Shown here piece after piece: positions 9,384 through 18,978 of a stretch of DNA of 64,000 nucleotides. The notes below the pieces were generated by a model. It made no database searches. It saw only the letters and a program-made list of their open reading frames with translations, and was not told where the DNA came from. The stretch spans positions 4,402,001-4,466,000 of the forward strand of contig NZ_WFKL01000001.1 in NCBI RefSeq assembly GCF_009208105.1. The letters run 5' to 3'. Numbering within the stretch: position 1 is the first letter of the stretch; the number at the start of each line of letters is the position of its first letter. The translations under genes were made by a program, and so were the position numbers. Origin of the DNA: Rouxiella sp. S1S-2 (GTDB taxonomy: Bacteria; Pseudomonadota; Gammaproteobacteria; Enterobacterales; Enterobacteriaceae).

Positions 9384-10106
9384 GTGAAGAAATTAACCTC
9401 TGCCCTGCTCGTCAGCCTGGTATTAACCGGCTATGTTCACGCCGAAGACAAACACTACCTCACGCTACAGGAAACCGCCGACAGCGTGCAACTGCTCCCC
9501 GCACCTCCGGCCTTTGACAGCGTGGCCTTTTTGGCTGACAAAGCCGCCTACGAGCAGGGTAAGTTTTTAAGAAATACGCCGCGTGGCGCGCAGGCCTACA
9601 GTGATGCCGACTCTTCAGCAGATAACGTCACCAAGAACTTCTCTGCACCGTTTGGTTTTGATATTAATGCCCAAAACACCCCGGCGACCTTTGAGCTGAT
9701 TGCAACCATGAAAGAAGATGCCGGTGATTACGCCACCAAATCGGCAAAAGAAAAGTATAACCGCATCCGCCCATTCGCCTTCTTCCACGAGCCAACCTGC
9801 CGTCCAGATGACGAAAGCAAATTAGCCAAAAACGGCTCTTATCCATCGGGTCACACTGCCATTGGCTGGTCGATTGCATTGGTATTGGCGGAAATTAACC
9901 CGCAGCGCCAGAACGAAATCCTCAAACGTGGATTTGAATTAGGCCAAAGCCGCGTCATCTGTGGCTATCACTGGCAGAGTGACGTTGACGCCGCACGCGT
10001 GGTTTCATCGGGCGTGGTCGCACGACTGCACAGCAATCCTGAGTTTGTAAGCCAGTTAGCGAAGGCCAAGGAAGAGATTGCGAAACTGAAGCAAAGCGGA
10101 AAGTAA
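9384..10106 (+). CDS. Secreted class A non-specific acid phosphatase (PhoN/PhoC type)
   Basis: 240 residues with a cleavable signal peptide (MKKLTSALLVSLVLTGYVHA, cleaved after HA near residue 20), so periplasmic. It carries the full class A/PAP2 signature: K-x6-RP (KEKYNRIRP), PSGH in SYPSGHTA, and SR-x5-H-x3-D (SRVICGYHWQSD), whose histidines form and resolve the phospho-enzyme. Such enzymes release phosphate from organic phosphomonoesters at acidic pH. The gene stands alone between the A+T-rich orphan and thiI, which it faces tail to tail. No convincing Pho box or PhoP box was seen upstream. Confidence 0.9.
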   Translation: MKKLTSALLVSLVLTGYVHAEDKHYLTLQETADSVQLLPAPPAFDSVAFLADKAAYEQGKFLRNTPRGAQAYSDADSSADNVTKNFSAPFGFDINAQNTPATFELIATMKEDAGDYATKSAKEKYNRIRPFAFFHEPTCRPDDESKLAKNGSYPSGHTAIGWSIALVLAEINPQRQNEILKRGFELGQSRVICGYHWQSDVDAARVVSSGVVARLHSNPEFVSQLAKAKEEIAKLKQSGK

Positions 10107-10139
10107 TCGAGCCTTAAATAGATTTTCTAGAAAATTGCA

Positions 10140-10170
10140 CAAAAAAAGGGACTGCATCTGCAATCCCTTT
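10140..10170 (-). terminator. Intrinsic terminator of thiI
   Basis: Arms AAAGGGATTGC and GCAGTCCCTTT (one G:T pair) with a four-base loop are followed on the minus strand by seven T, about 30 bases past the thiI stop. It also lies downstream of the convergent phosphatase gene. Confidence 0.85.
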
Positions 10171-10198
10171 ATCTTTAACGACGCGTTTCTTCCGCTGA

Positions 10199-11647
10199 TT
10201 ACGGACGATACACTTTAACGTTTTTAAAACCCTGCTCATGCAGATACAGCGCCTGCAGGCGACTCATTACACCGCGATCACAGTACAGCAAATAGGTTTT
10301 ACTTTGGTCGAGCGAAGCAAACGCACCGCCCAGCTTGTAGAACGGGACTATTGCCGTTTCAACGCCTTCCAGTGCCAACGGATGCTCTTCCTGCTCGTCC
10401 GGAGCGCGAATATCCAGCACCACGTCGGTCGCGGCAAATTCGGCTACCGTTTCAACTTCGGCCACTTCCTGCTGCGTTTCTTCAGCGATGGTGCGGATGT
10501 CCTGATTTTTCGCTTCGGCAATAACTTTCTCCAGAATTGAGAAATCAAACTGCTCTTCTTCGGCTTCGATTTTGGCTTTAATCGCTTTTACCGTTGGGCT
10601 TTTGGAAATCACACCGCAGTATTCCGGCATGGTTTTCGCAAAATCTTCGGTACCGATTTGACGCGCGATATCAATAATGTGCTGTTTATCGTGAGAGATA
10701 AGCGGACGCAGAATCAGCGTGTCGGAGGCGTTATCAATCAGGCGCAGGTTAGACAGCGTCTGGCTGGAAACCTGGCCGAGTGCTTCACCGGTCACCAACG
10801 CCTGCACGCCGTAGCGCTCAGCAATAGTAGAAGCCGCGCGAACCATCATGCGCTTGAGCACCACGCCCATCTGGCCGTCTTCGATTTTCTCAAGAATTTC
10901 GCCCACCACCGGCTCAAAGTCGATAGCGATAAAGCGTACGCGGTGCGAGCTGCCGAAGCGGTTCCACAGGTAGTAAGCGACCTGTTTAACACCAATTTCA
11001 TGTGCAGAACCGCCCAGATTAAAGAAGCAGTAGTGCACGCGGCTGCCACGACGCATCAGCATATAGCTGGAAACGCCGGAGTCAAAGCCGCCGGAAATCA
11101 ACGACATCACGTCTTCCTGCGTGCCGATAGGGTATCCACTCAGCCCCTGATAGCGGCGCTTGATAAGCACCAGCTGGTCATCGTTAATTTCAAGCTTAAC
11201 AGTGACGTCCGGATGGGTGAGGTTTACTTTGGCTGATTCAATGTGCTGGTTCAGACCACCGCCGACGTAGCGCTCTACCTCACCGGAGCTGAAGCTGTGC
11301 TTGCCGCGGCGCTTAACGCGCACACAGAAAGTTTTGCCTTCAAGCTCGTCACGGTAGGCTTCGAGCGTCTGTTCAAAGATGTGGTGCACATCGTTGAATG
11401 GGCGATCTTCGACTTCCAGAACGTGATGGATGCCTGGAATACGGCAGAGCATTTCAACAATCACGTCATGTTTGCTTTCGTCTTTGCTGCGAACTTCGAT
11501 ATGATCCCAGTGGCGCACGACGGCCAGGGTCTCATCGCTGGGCTTCACAACGTTACGAATGCTGCTTGCAAGTATTTTAATGAAGCGCAAACGAACAGAT
11601 TGGCTCTTGATGGTGATTTCTGGAAACAATTTAATGATAAACTTCAT
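10199..11647 (-). CDS. thiI: tRNA 4-thiouridine synthase / thiamine thiazole sulfur carrier enzyme
   Basis: 482 residues, the E. coli length. It has an N-terminal THUMP RNA-binding region, a PP-loop ATPase motif [10 protein letters not shown] near residue 185, the catalytic cysteine in MPEYCGVIS (equivalent to C344), and a C-terminal rhodanese domain with the persulfide cysteine Cys456 in [11 protein letters not shown]. The enzyme adenylates tRNA uridine-8 and transfers persulfide sulfur from IscS; the rhodanese domain also supports thiazole synthesis for thiamine. It is divergent from xseB-ispA-dxs across a 246-base gap, as in E. coli. Confidence 0.97.
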   Translation of the reverse strand: MKFIIKLFPEITIKSQSVRLRFIKILASSIRNVVKPSDETLAVVRHWDHIEVRSKDESKHDVIVEMLCRIPGIHHVLEVEDRPFNDVHHIFEQTLEAYRDELEGKTFCVRVKRRGKHSFSSGEVERYVGGGLNQHIESAKVNLTHPDVTVKLEINDDQLVLIKRRYQGLSGYPIGTQEDVMSLISGGFDSGVSSYMLMRRGSRVHYCFFNLGGSAHEIGVKQVAYYLWNRFGSSHRVRFIAIDFEPVVGEILEKIEDGQMGVVLKRMMVRAASTIAERYGVQALVTGEALGQVSSQTLSNLRLIDNASDTLILRPLISHDKQHIIDIARQIGTEDFAKTMPEYCGVISKSPTVKAIKAKIEAEEEQFDFSILEKVIAEAKNQDIRTIAEETQQEVAEVETVAEFAATDVVLDIRAPDEQEEHPLALEGVETAIVPFYKLGGAFASLDQSKTYLLYCDRGVMSRLQALYLHEQGFKNVKVYRP

Positions 11648-11893
11648 GGCAGTCTTTTGTTAGCGGGTGAGAATACTGGGTCGTAAGTGTGTGAATAAGG
11701 ATCTAGAATCAACTATTGGTAAACGTATAATTCACGGATACTGCGCTTACCAATAGATTCTGCGGCGCGGAGTATAGCATTTAAATCGGGTACTTTGCGC
11801 GCAAAAGGATGCATCATAATAGCTGGTTACCTGCGTCGTAGATATCTCATGCAGAGTTTACGACTCCCAGACCTTCGATATTGAAAGAGAATT

Positions 11894-12136
11894 ATGCCAA
11901 AAAAAGCTGCACCACCTGCCAATTTCGAAACTGCATTGGCTGAACTGGAACACATCGTCGCCCGCCTTGAATCAGGGGAACTTCCGCTGGAAGACGCGCT
12001 GAATGAGTTTGAACAGGGCGTACAGCTTGCCCGACAGGGACAACAAAAATTACAGCAAGCTGAGCAACGCGTTCAAATCCTGCTCGACAGCGATAACGAT
12101 GCCCCTTTGCAACCTTTTACACCGGAAGCTGAGTAA
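11894..12136 (+). CDS. xseB: Exodeoxyribonuclease VII small subunit
   Basis: 80 residues, identical in length to E. coli XseB, with the family core [26 protein letters not shown]. The small helical subunit assembles with XseA to form the single-strand-specific exonuclease VII. xseA is not in this window. The gene starts the xseB-ispA-dxs operon; ispA begins six bases after its stop. Confidence 0.96.
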   Translation: MPKKAAPPANFETALAELEHIVARLESGELPLEDALNEFEQGVQLARQGQQKLQQAEQRVQILLDSDNDAPLQPFTPEAE

Positions 12137-12142
12137 TTCCTG

Positions 12143-13072
12143 ATGTCCGAAACAAAACAAAAAACCGCAGCCCCAAGTTTCAGTCAGCAACTTCGCGAGG
12201 TGCAACAGCGTGTTGATGGTGTACTTGCCGCCTGCGTCGCCGAGCTGCCTTTTTCCGATACGCCGCTGGTGGCGGCGATGCGCCACGGTTCACTGTTGGG
12301 CGGCAAACGCATGCGTCCTTATTTAGTGTATGCCAGCGGGCAACTTTTCGGGCTGAGCCTCAGCAATTTGGATGCCCCAGCGGCGGCGATAGAGTGCATT
12401 CATGCCTATTCGCTGATTCATGACGATCTTCCGGCTATGGATGACGACGATCTGCGCCGTGGCCAACCGACCTGCCACGTCAAATTTGGCGAAGCCAACG
12501 CAATTCTGGCCGGTGATGCCCTGCAAACGCTGGCGTTTTCTATTCTTGCCGACGTCGCGATGCCGGACGTCGCCGCCGAAGATCGCCTGTCGATGATTTC
12601 CGAATTGGCGCGCGCCAGCGGCGTTGCCGGTATGTGCGCAGGTCAGGCTTTAGACCTCGCCGCAGAAGGTCATCAGGTTGATTTAACCGCGCTGGAGCTT
12701 ATCCATCGCCACAAAACCGGCGCGCTTATCCGCGCTGCGGCACGCATTGGTGCACTGGCGGCAGGAGAACGCGGACGCGCTGCCCTGCCCTTACTCGACC
12801 GTTATGCCGAGGCGATTGGCCTCGCCTTCCAGGTTCAGGATGATATTCTGGATGTCATTGGTGATACCCAAACGCTGGGTAAACGCCAGGGCGCGGACCA
12901 ACAGCTTGGTAAAAGCACCTATCCGGCCCTGCTAGGTCTGGAAGGCGCACAGGCCAAAGCCAAAGACCTTTATCAGGAAGCCGTTGCCGCCCTGGACGAG
13001 CTGGCCACACATTCTTACAACACGGCCCCATTGCTGGCGTTAGCCCGCTTTGTTATTGAGCGCGACAGCTGA
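12143..13072 (+). CDS. ispA: Farnesyl diphosphate synthase (geranyltranstransferase)
   Basis: Cytoplasmic prenyltransferase condensing dimethylallyl and geranyl diphosphate with isopentenyl diphosphate to farnesyl diphosphate, the precursor of ubiquinone, undecaprenyl phosphate and haem O. It has 309 residues (about 299 in E. coli; the extra ones are an N-terminal extension rich in Lys/Gln). Both aspartate-rich motifs are intact: DDLPAMDDDD and DDILD. It lies between xseB and dxs in the usual operon, so two isoprenoid steps are co-expressed. Confidence 0.97.
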   Translation: MSETKQKTAAPSFSQQLREVQQRVDGVLAACVAELPFSDTPLVAAMRHGSLLGGKRMRPYLVYASGQLFGLSLSNLDAPAAAIECIHAYSLIHDDLPAMDDDDLRRGQPTCHVKFGEANAILAGDALQTLAFSILADVAMPDVAAEDRLSMISELARASGVAGMCAGQALDLAAEGHQVDLTALELIHRHKTGALIRAAARIGALAAGERGRAALPLLDRYAEAIGLAFQVQDDILDVIGDTQTLGKRQGADQQLGKSTYPALLGLEGAQAKAKDLYQEAVAALDELATHSYNTAPLLALARFVIERDS

Positions 13073-13139
13073 TTTTACTGTGATAGCTGCCGCTGCGAAT
13101 GTCCAAATTACTTGGATGAGCCTCTTATATGAGTAACCA

Positions 13140-15002
13140 ATGAGTCTTGATATAGCCAAATACCCAACGCTGGCCTTGGCGGAGAATCCTGAAGAACTCC
13201 GCTCGCTTCCTAAAGAAAGCTTACCAAAGCTCTGCGACGAGCTGCGCCAGTATCTGTTGGACAGCGTAAGTCAGTCCAGCGGACATTTTGCCTCCGGTCT
13301 TGGCACCGTTGAGCTAACCGTCGCCATGCATTATGCCTACAATACGCCTTTCGACCATCTGGTGTGGGACGTCGGGCATCAGGCTTATCCGCACAAAATA
13401 TTGACCGGCCGCCGCGACAGAATCTCCACTATTCGTCAGAAAAATGGGCTGCATCCTTTCCCTTGGCGCAGTGAGAGTGAGTACGACGTGCTGTCGGTGG
13501 GTCACTCTTCAACCTCGATAAGCGCTGGCTTGGGCATGGCCGTTGCCGCCGAGCGTGAGGGCAAAGGGCGTCGCACTATTTGCGTGATTGGCGACGGTGC
13601 CATCACCGCAGGCATGGCGTTTGAGGCGATGAACCACGCCGGTGATATCAAGTCCGATATGCTGGTGGTGCTCAACGACAACGAAATGTCGATTTCTGAA
13701 AACGTTGGCGCGTTGAATAACCACCTGGCACAGCTGCTGTCTGGCAAGCTCTATTCCCGCCTGCGTGAGGGCAGCAAGAAAGTGCTTTCCGGCGTTCCGC
13801 CTATCAAGGAGCTGATTCGCCGTACCGAAGAGCACCTGAAAGGCATGGTAGTGCCCGGTACGCTGTTTGAAGAGCTTGGTTTCAACTACATTGGTCCGGT
13901 TGACGGACACGACGTGGTTGCGCTGACCCAAACGCTGAAAAATATGCGCGATTTAAAAGGCCCGCAGCTGCTGCACGTCATGACACGCAAAGGCAAAGGC
14001 TATGCGCCGGCAGAAAAGGATCCTATCAGCTGGCACGCCGTACCGAAGTTCGATCCGGCCAGCGGAACCTTGCCGAAAAGCAAAGAAGGTTTGCCGAGCT
14101 ACTCGAAGATCTTTGGTGACTGGCTGTGCGAAACCGCCGCCGGCGACAGCAAACTGATGGCCGTTACGCCAGCAATGCGTGAAGGTTCGGGCATGGTTAA
14201 ATTCTCCAAATCCTACCCGCAGCAGTATTTCGACGTCGCCATTGCCGAACAGCACGCAGTGACCTTCGCCGCAGGCTTGGCAATCGGCGGTTACAAGCCG
14301 GTGGTGGCGATTTATTCGACCTTCCTGCAGCGCGCCTATGACCAGGTTATCCACGACGTGGCGATTCAGAACCTGCCGGTACTGTTTGCAATTGACCGCG
14401 GCGGCATTGTCGGTGCCGATGGGCAGACGCATCAGGGCGCGTTTGACCTTTCGTTTCTGCGCTGCATTCCAAATATGATCATCATGACGCCAAGCGATGA
14501 GAACGAATGTCGCCAGATGCTGCATACCGGTTATCATCATCAGCAGGGTCCAGTTGCCGTACGTTATCCACGCGGTACCGGCACAGGCGCGACCTGTGAA
14601 CCGCTATCCTCGTTGCCGATCGGTAAAGCCGTCGTGCGTCGTGAAGGTGAGAAAATCGCTATTTTGAACTTCGGCACACTGCTGCCGGAAGCCAAAGCAG
14701 CGGCTGAAAAGCTTAACGCCACGCTGGTCGATATGCGCTTCGTTAAGCCTTTAGACAATGAACTGATCCTTTCACTGGCCGCGAGCCATGACTCACTGGT
14801 GACGGTTGAAGAAAACGCCATCATGGGCGGTGCAGGCAGCGGTGTAAATGAGCTGTTGATGTCTAAACGCGTTGCCGTTCCCGTGCTGAATATCGGCCTG
14901 CCGGACCTGTTTGTGCCACAGGGTACACAGGAAGAGATCCGCAGCGATATCGGCCTCGACGCCGCAGGCATCGAACGTCAGATAAACGACTGGCTTGCCT
15001 GA
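13140..15002 (+). CDS. dxs: 1-Deoxy-D-xylulose-5-phosphate synthase
   Basis: First enzyme of the methylerythritol phosphate route, joining pyruvate and glyceraldehyde 3-phosphate with thiamine diphosphate. It has 620 residues, the E. coli length. The thiamine-binding motif [18 protein letters not shown]...[10 protein letters not shown] is in the first half, and the transketolase-like pyrimidine domain with [14 protein letters not shown] follows. The ATG is preceded by a 67-base gap after ispA. A CCCCCTTTTT/AAAAAGGGGG hairpin follows the stop. Confidence 0.97.
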   Translation: MSLDIAKYPTLALAENPEELRSLPKESLPKLCDELRQYLLDSVSQSSGHFASGLGTVELTVAMHYAYNTPFDHLVWDVGHQAYPHKILTGRRDRISTIRQKNGLHPFPWRSESEYDVLSVGHSSTSISAGLGMAVAAEREGKGRRTICVIGDGAITAGMAFEAMNHAGDIKSDMLVVLNDNEMSISENVGALNNHLAQLLSGKLYSRLREGSKKVLSGVPPIKELIRRTEEHLKGMVVPGTLFEELGFNYIGPVDGHDVVALTQTLKNMRDLKGPQLLHVMTRKGKGYAPAEKDPISWHAVPKFDPASGTLPKSKEGLPSYSKIFGDWLCETAAGDSKLMAVTPAMREGSGMVKFSKSYPQQYFDVAIAEQHAVTFAAGLAIGGYKPVVAIYSTFLQRAYDQVIHDVAIQNLPVLFAIDRGGIVGADGQTHQGAFDLSFLRCIPNMIIMTPSDENECRQMLHTGYHHQQGPVAVRYPRGTGTGATCEPLSSLPIGKAVVRREGEKIAILNFGTLLPEAKAAAEKLNATLVDMRFVKPLDNELILSLAASHDSLVTVEENAIMGGAGSGVNELLMSKRVAVPVLNIGLPDLFVPQGTQEEIRSDIGLDAAGIERQINDWLA

Positions 15003-15010
15003 TTAGCCTT

Positions 15011-15040
15011 GCCCCCCTTTTTATTTAGCAAAAAGGGGGA
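15011..15040 (+). terminator. Hairpin after dxs
   Basis: CCCCCTTTTT and AAAAAGGGGG pair around an eight-base loop nine bases after the dxs stop. The T run after it is interrupted (ATTTACCCTTT), so termination may be partial. Confidence 0.55.
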
Positions 15041-15132
15041 TTTACCCTTTCCGATACCTCTTCATCACCCTTTCCCTCTTCAGACTACGCTACAGTTAAA
15101 GCCTGTATAAAAAGTTTGTTTTAGAGGACATC

Positions 15133-16107
15133 ATGCAATATACCCACTTTGGAACGACCGGACTGAACGTGTCACGCCTGTGCCTCGGCTGTATGACCTA
15201 CGGTGAACCTTCCCGAGGAAAACACGCCTGGACGCTGCCGGAAGAGAGCAGCCGTCCATTGATCAAACAGGCGATAGACGCCGGAATTAACTTCTTTGAT
15301 ACCGCCAACAGCTACTCGGACGGCAGCAGTGAAGAGATCGTCGGGAAAGTTCTGCGCGAATACCTGCCACGTGATAAATACGTGCTGGCAACCAAAGTCT
15401 TCTTCCCGCTGCCCAATCTCAAGGGCGGCCTTTCTCGCGCCTCGATTCAGCAGTCGATTGACGACAGTCTGCGTCGTTTAGGCACCGATTACGTTGACCT
15501 GTTGCAGATCCACCGCTGGGACTACGACACGCCAATCGAAGAGACCCTTGAGGCGCTCAATGACGTAGTTAAGGCCGGTAAGGCGCGTTTTATTGGCGCA
15601 TCATCGATGCATGCCGCACAGTTTAAACAAGCGCTGGATATTCAGCAGCAGCAAGGCTGGGCACCCTTTGTCTCGATGCAGGACCAATACAATCTTATCC
15701 AGCGCGAAGAAGAGAAAGAGATGCATCCGCTGTGCGTGGAGAGAAATATTGCTGTGCTGCCGTGGAGTCCGTTAGCGCGCGGGCGTTTGACCCGTCCGTG
15801 GGGAGAAACCACCGCGCGCTCCGTTTCCGATGAGGTGATCCCGACGCTGTACGGTGACACGGAAGAAGCCGATGCAAAAATTGCCGAACGTGTAGAAAAA
15901 ATTGCCGCCGACCACGGCGTTCCGCGTGCACAAATTGCGCTGGCGTGGATTTTGAACAAACCGGCCGTAACGGCACCGATCATCGGTGCCTCGCGGGCAG
16001 GCCATCTTGAAGATGCCATTGCAGCGCTGGATATCGCGCTGAGCATTGAAGAGATCGCCGAGCTGGAAATGGCCTATCAGCCGCATCAGGCAACCGGTTT
16101 CAAATAA
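15133..16107 (+). CDS. yajO: Aldo-keto reductase YajO
   Basis: 324 residues, equal to E. coli YajO, with the aldo-keto reductase barrel signature: INFFDTANSYSDGSSEEIVG (catalytic Asp and Tyr), the lysine in VLATKVF, LLQIHRWD with the histidine, and the cofactor-binding PIIGASR near the C-terminus. YajO reduces aldehydes and ketones with NADPH; E. coli YajO has also been linked to forming 1-deoxyxylulose 5-phosphate from ribulose 5-phosphate, which fits its place next to dxs. It is separated from dxs by a hairpin and has an AGAGGA ribosome-binding site. Confidence 0.95.
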   Translation: MQYTHFGTTGLNVSRLCLGCMTYGEPSRGKHAWTLPEESSRPLIKQAIDAGINFFDTANSYSDGSSEEIVGKVLREYLPRDKYVLATKVFFPLPNLKGGLSRASIQQSIDDSLRRLGTDYVDLLQIHRWDYDTPIEETLEALNDVVKAGKARFIGASSMHAAQFKQALDIQQQQGWAPFVSMQDQYNLIQREEEKEMHPLCVERNIAVLPWSPLARGRLTRPWGETTARSVSDEVIPTLYGDTEEADAKIAERVEKIAADHGVPRAQIALAWILNKPAVTAPIIGASRAGHLEDAIAALDIALSIEEIAELEMAYQPHQATGFK

Positions 16108-16138
16108 GGCTGTTTTTGATAATACTGATCAAGAAATG

Positions 16139-16180
16139 TAAAACGGGCGTTGGAGTACAAATCCAAACGCCCGTTTTTTA
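16139..16180. terminator. Terminator between convergent yajO and pgpA
   Basis: AAACGGGCGTTGGA pairs with TCCAAACGCCCGTTT (one bulge), followed by a T run on the plus strand and with A residues on the other side. It probably serves both genes. Confidence 0.88.
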
Positions 16181-16205
16181 TTCGGCTACCCTAATCAGGC
16201 AGACT

Positions 16206-16790
16206 TCAGAACAAACCCGCAGGCCAGTGATGGCCGATCAGATAGATAATCGCCGCGCCAAACACCCCGGCGACCACGTCGTCAATCATGATACCCATGC
16301 CGCCCTTCACGTTGCGGTCAAACCAGCGAATAGGCCACGGCTTCCAGATATCAAGAATACGGAACACCACGAAGCCTATTAATACCCACTGCCAGTCATT
16401 GGTTGGCAACGCCATCAGCGTTATCCACATGCCGACAAATTCGTCCCACACGATGCTGCCGTGGTCGTGAACACGCATATCTTTCGCGGTTTGGCGACAC
16501 AGGTAAACGCCGATACAGATTGAGAACATGACCACCAGCGAATAGACCTGCCAGGGTAAGTAAGTCATCACAATCCAGAACGGAATTGCCGCGATGGAAC
16601 CGGCGGTGCCGGGTCCGATGGGAAACAAGCCGCTGCCGAAGCCGGTTGCCAGCAGATGCCAAGGGTTGCGCAGGTTCAGGCGTTTTTTAGCCGCCGCCAT
16701 GTCAACAGCATCATTACCGGTTCTGCCCTTGTGGCGCATCGGGCGTTTTCTGTTTCCTGCGTTGCCGCTGGCGTTGTTTTCGATGGTCAC
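16206..16790 (-). CDS. pgpA: Phosphatidylglycerophosphatase A
   Basis: Inner-membrane phosphatase removing the phosphate from phosphatidylglycerophosphate to give phosphatidylglycerol. The core [24 protein letters not shown] and [20 protein letters not shown] match E. coli PgpA closely. The start is set at GTG 16790, which overlaps the thiL stop as GTGA and has an AGGAG ribosome-binding site eight bases upstream. This gives 194 residues, about 20 more than usual, with a polar N-terminal extension. A start at ATG 16739 (177 residues) is the alternative. The gene is coupled to thiL, as in E. coli. Confidence 0.93.
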   Translation of the reverse strand: MTIENNASGNAGNRKRPMRHKGRTGNDAVDMAAAKKRLNLRNPWHLLATGFGSGLFPIGPGTAGSIAAIPFWIVMTYLPWQVYSLVVMFSICIGVYLCRQTAKDMRVHDHGSIVWDEFVGMWITLMALPTNDWQWVLIGFVVFRILDIWKPWPIRWFDRNVKGGMGIMIDDVVAGVFGAAIIYLIGHHWPAGLF

Positions 16791-17773
16791 TGTGCAGTCT
16801 CCTGTGCGAAATGGTCGTATCCCTGCCACTCGAGTTCTACATTATCACCCGAGCGCTGATATTTGATACCTTCGGAAAGTGGCGCAATCTGCCCTACGCA
16901 GGTAAAACGCACGCCCAAATGGCCGAGTGCCACTTCCAGCGCACCGCGGTTGATTTCAGGAACGGTGAAGCACAGCTCATAGTCTTCTCCTCCAGTAAGC
17001 GCCCACTTCAGCGCCTGCTCTGGCTCGACGTGCTGCAGCATCTCACTTGAGTAGGGCAGAAGGTCAAGGTCGAGACGCGCGCCACACTCGCTGGCCTTGA
17101 GGATGTGCCGCAGGTCGGAAACCAGGCCGTCGGAGATATCAATCGCCGATGACGCCAGCTGGCGCAGCGCTTGCCCCTGCAGTACGCGCGGCTGCGGGCG
17201 AAGATGGCGCTTAATTAACGCCTTGCTGGCCTGCTCATCGTTTATCTGCAAACGGTCCTGCAAAATGGCCAGCCCCGCCGCGCTGTCGCCGAGGGTGCCG
17301 GTGACGTAAATCCAGTCGCCGACCCGGGCTCCGCTGCGCAGCAGTGCACGTCCAGCCGGGATCAGGCCCTGAATAGTCAGGGTCATGCTCAACGGGCCGC
17401 GCGTCGTGTCGCCGCCAATCAGTTGCATACCGTAATAATCAAGCTGTTCAAACAGGCTGTCGCTGAAGGCCTCAAGCCAGTCGGCGTCAACCTTGGGCAG
17501 CGTCAAAGCCAGTGAAACCCAGGCAGGGTCAGCTCCCATCGCTGCCAGGTCGCTGAGATTTACCGCCAGCGCCTTGTAGCCGAGATCGGCAGGAGAAATA
17601 GTTTTAAGAAAATGAATACCTTCGACGAGAGTGTCGGTACTTACTGCTATTTGCTGCTTGTCAGTCACAGTCAGCAAGGCGCAGTCGTCACCAATGCCTA
17701 ACTGTACGTCCTGACGTGCCGTTCTGTAACGGTTGAAATAGCGCGCAATTAAATCAAATTCGCCGCATGCCAT
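16787..17773 (-). CDS. thiL: Thiamine-monophosphate kinase
   Basis: Last step of thiamine diphosphate synthesis: phosphorylates thiamine monophosphate with ATP. It has 328 residues (325 in E. coli), with the PurM/AIR-synthase-type motifs [31 protein letters not shown] and GGEDYELCF. The start [13 protein letters not shown] at 17773 matches E. coli exactly, and longer upstream frames are discarded. The stop overlaps the pgpA GTG by four bases; nusB lies upstream in the same direction. Confidence 0.96.
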   Translation of the reverse strand: MACGEFDLIARYFNRYRTARQDVQLGIGDDCALLTVTDKQQIAVSTDTLVEGIHFLKTISPADLGYKALAVNLSDLAAMGADPAWVSLALTLPKVDADWLEAFSDSLFEQLDYYGMQLIGGDTTRGPLSMTLTIQGLIPAGRALLRSGARVGDWIYVTGTLGDSAAGLAILQDRLQINDEQASKALIKRHLRPQPRVLQGQALRQLASSAIDISDGLVSDLRHILKASECGARLDLDLLPYSSEMLQHVEPEQALKWALTGGEDYELCFTVPEINRGALEVALGHLGVRFTCVGQIAPLSEGIKYQRSGDNVELEWQGYDHFAQETAQ

Positions 17774-17865
17774 AGTGTGATTCCAGATGATGACGATCCT
17801 GCGTTTCACAATGCATTAAGGCCGGATATCCGGCCTTAATGAAACGCGTTCTTTGATGAGGAACG

Positions 17866-18279
17866 TTACTTCTTACGAATGTGCGGGCCTGCTTTGTCCA
17901 GCACACCGTTAACAAACTTGTGACTATCTTCAGCACCGAAGGTTTTAGCCAGCTCGATAGCTTCGTTGATTGCCACTTTATAAGGGACGTCCTGGCGCTT
18001 GCTCAGCTCATACAGAGCCAGACGCAAAATCGCACGTTCAACCTGACCCAATTCTTCGAGCTGACGAGACAAATACGGAGCCATCAGCGCATCGAGCTTA
18101 TCGGCTGAGGTGGCAACACCTGACAGCAGCTCACGGAAATAGGTAATGTCGACATCTGTGACATCCTGCTCGGTCAGGAACTGTAATTCAACATCGGCGA
18201 TGTCGTTTTTAGACAACTGCCAAGAATAAAGCGCCTGTACGGCACATTCACGGGCGCGGCGACGAGCAGCAGGTTTCAC
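17866..18279 (-). CDS. nusB: Transcription antitermination factor NusB
   Basis: 137 residues (139 in E. coli), all-helical protein that binds boxA RNA with S10/NusE to promote antitermination of rRNA operons. Typical segments: [18 protein letters not shown] at the N-terminus and [18 protein letters not shown]...FVNGVLDK at the C-terminus. It follows ribE by 20 bases and precedes thiL by 92 bases, the conserved ribE-nusB-thiL-pgpA order. Confidence 0.97.
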   Translation of the reverse strand: MKPAARRRARECAVQALYSWQLSKNDIADVELQFLTEQDVTDVDITYFRELLSGVATSADKLDALMAPYLSRQLEELGQVERAILRLALYELSKRQDVPYKVAINEAIELAKTFGAEDSHKFVNGVLDKAGPHIRKK

Positions 18280-18299
18280 GGAATTCCCCTTAACTAGAT

Positions 18300-18770
18300 T
18301 CAGGCCTTAATGGCCTTGATAACATTTATCATTTCAAGCGCGGTCAGGGCAGCTTCTGCACCTTTATTACCGGCTTTAGTTCCCGCGCGTTCGATGGCTT
18401 GTTCAATGCTTTCTGTTGTTAGCACACCAAAGGCAACCGGGATTTCACTGTTCATTGCAACGCTGGACAGGCCAGAGCTACATTCGCCAGCGACGAATTC
18501 AAAATGGGCTGTGCCCCCACGGATAACGGTACCTAGAGCAATAACAGCGTCATACTTTTTGCTGTTAGCCAACGCACGTGCGGCGAGTGGCAGCTCATAA
18601 GCACCTGGAACCCATACGACGGTGATGTTGTCGTCAGCAACCTGTCCAATACGTTTTAACGCATCAACCGCGCCAGAAAGCAGGCTGTCGTTGATGAAAT
18701 TATTAAAACGGGCAATCGCGATGGCTACTTTCGCGTTAGGGGTTGCTACAACACCTTCAATAACGTTCAT
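18300..18770 (-). CDS. ribE: 6,7-Dimethyl-8-ribityllumazine synthase
   Basis: Penultimate step of riboflavin synthesis: joins the ribityl-aminopyrimidine with dihydroxybutanone phosphate; assembles as an icosahedral 60-mer in enterobacteria. It has 156 residues, the E. coli length, with the motifs [38 protein letters not shown] and the active-site histidine in the last. Also called ribH. Unlike in E. coli, ribD is not directly adjacent: a 205-base gap with a ribD terminator lies upstream, so this gene likely has its own promoter. Confidence 0.97.
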   Translation of the reverse strand: MNVIEGVVATPNAKVAIAIARFNNFINDSLLSGAVDALKRIGQVADDNITVVWVPGAYELPLAARALANSKKYDAVIALGTVIRGGTAHFEFVAGECSSGLSSVAMNSEIPVAFGVLTTESIEQAIERAGTKAGNKGAEAALTALEMINVIKAIKA

Positions 18771-18804
18771 AGAATTTCCTTAGGATGGGTTAAATCGTTA
18801 TGTT

Positions 18805-18842
18805 TTTTATTAAAAGCTCAATACCGGCTTTTATTAAAAGCT
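18805..18842. repeat. Direct repeat TTTTATTAAAAGCT in the ribD-ribE gap
   Basis: The 14-base unit occurs at 18805-18818 and 18829-18842, 24 bases apart, and each copy can fold as AGCTTTT/AAAAGCT. It lies 35-72 bases upstream of the ribE start, in the region where a ribE promoter is expected. Confidence 0.4.
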
Positions 18843-18948
18843 TAATGCTAAATAGCATCGACCCAGCCCATGCTTAGCCGCAGGGGGGCGGATTCTATCA
18901 TATTATTCCCCTGCCTGGACACACGGTTTTGTAAACCTGAGCAGACAG

Positions 18949-18978
18949 ATAAAAAATAAACCGCCATCAAGGCGGTTA
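18949..18978 (-). terminator. Intrinsic terminator of ribD
   Basis: On the minus strand AACCGCC and GGCGGTT pair around a five-base loop and are followed by TATTTTTTAT. The hairpin overlaps the ribD TAA stop. It separates ribD from the ribE-nusB-thiL-pgpA run. Confidence 0.85.

Noticed and set aside
11243..11686. Open frame of 147 codons on the plus strand opposite thiI
   Set aside because: It lies wholly antisense to the well-conserved thiI gene, has no family resemblance and is a by-product of codon bias.
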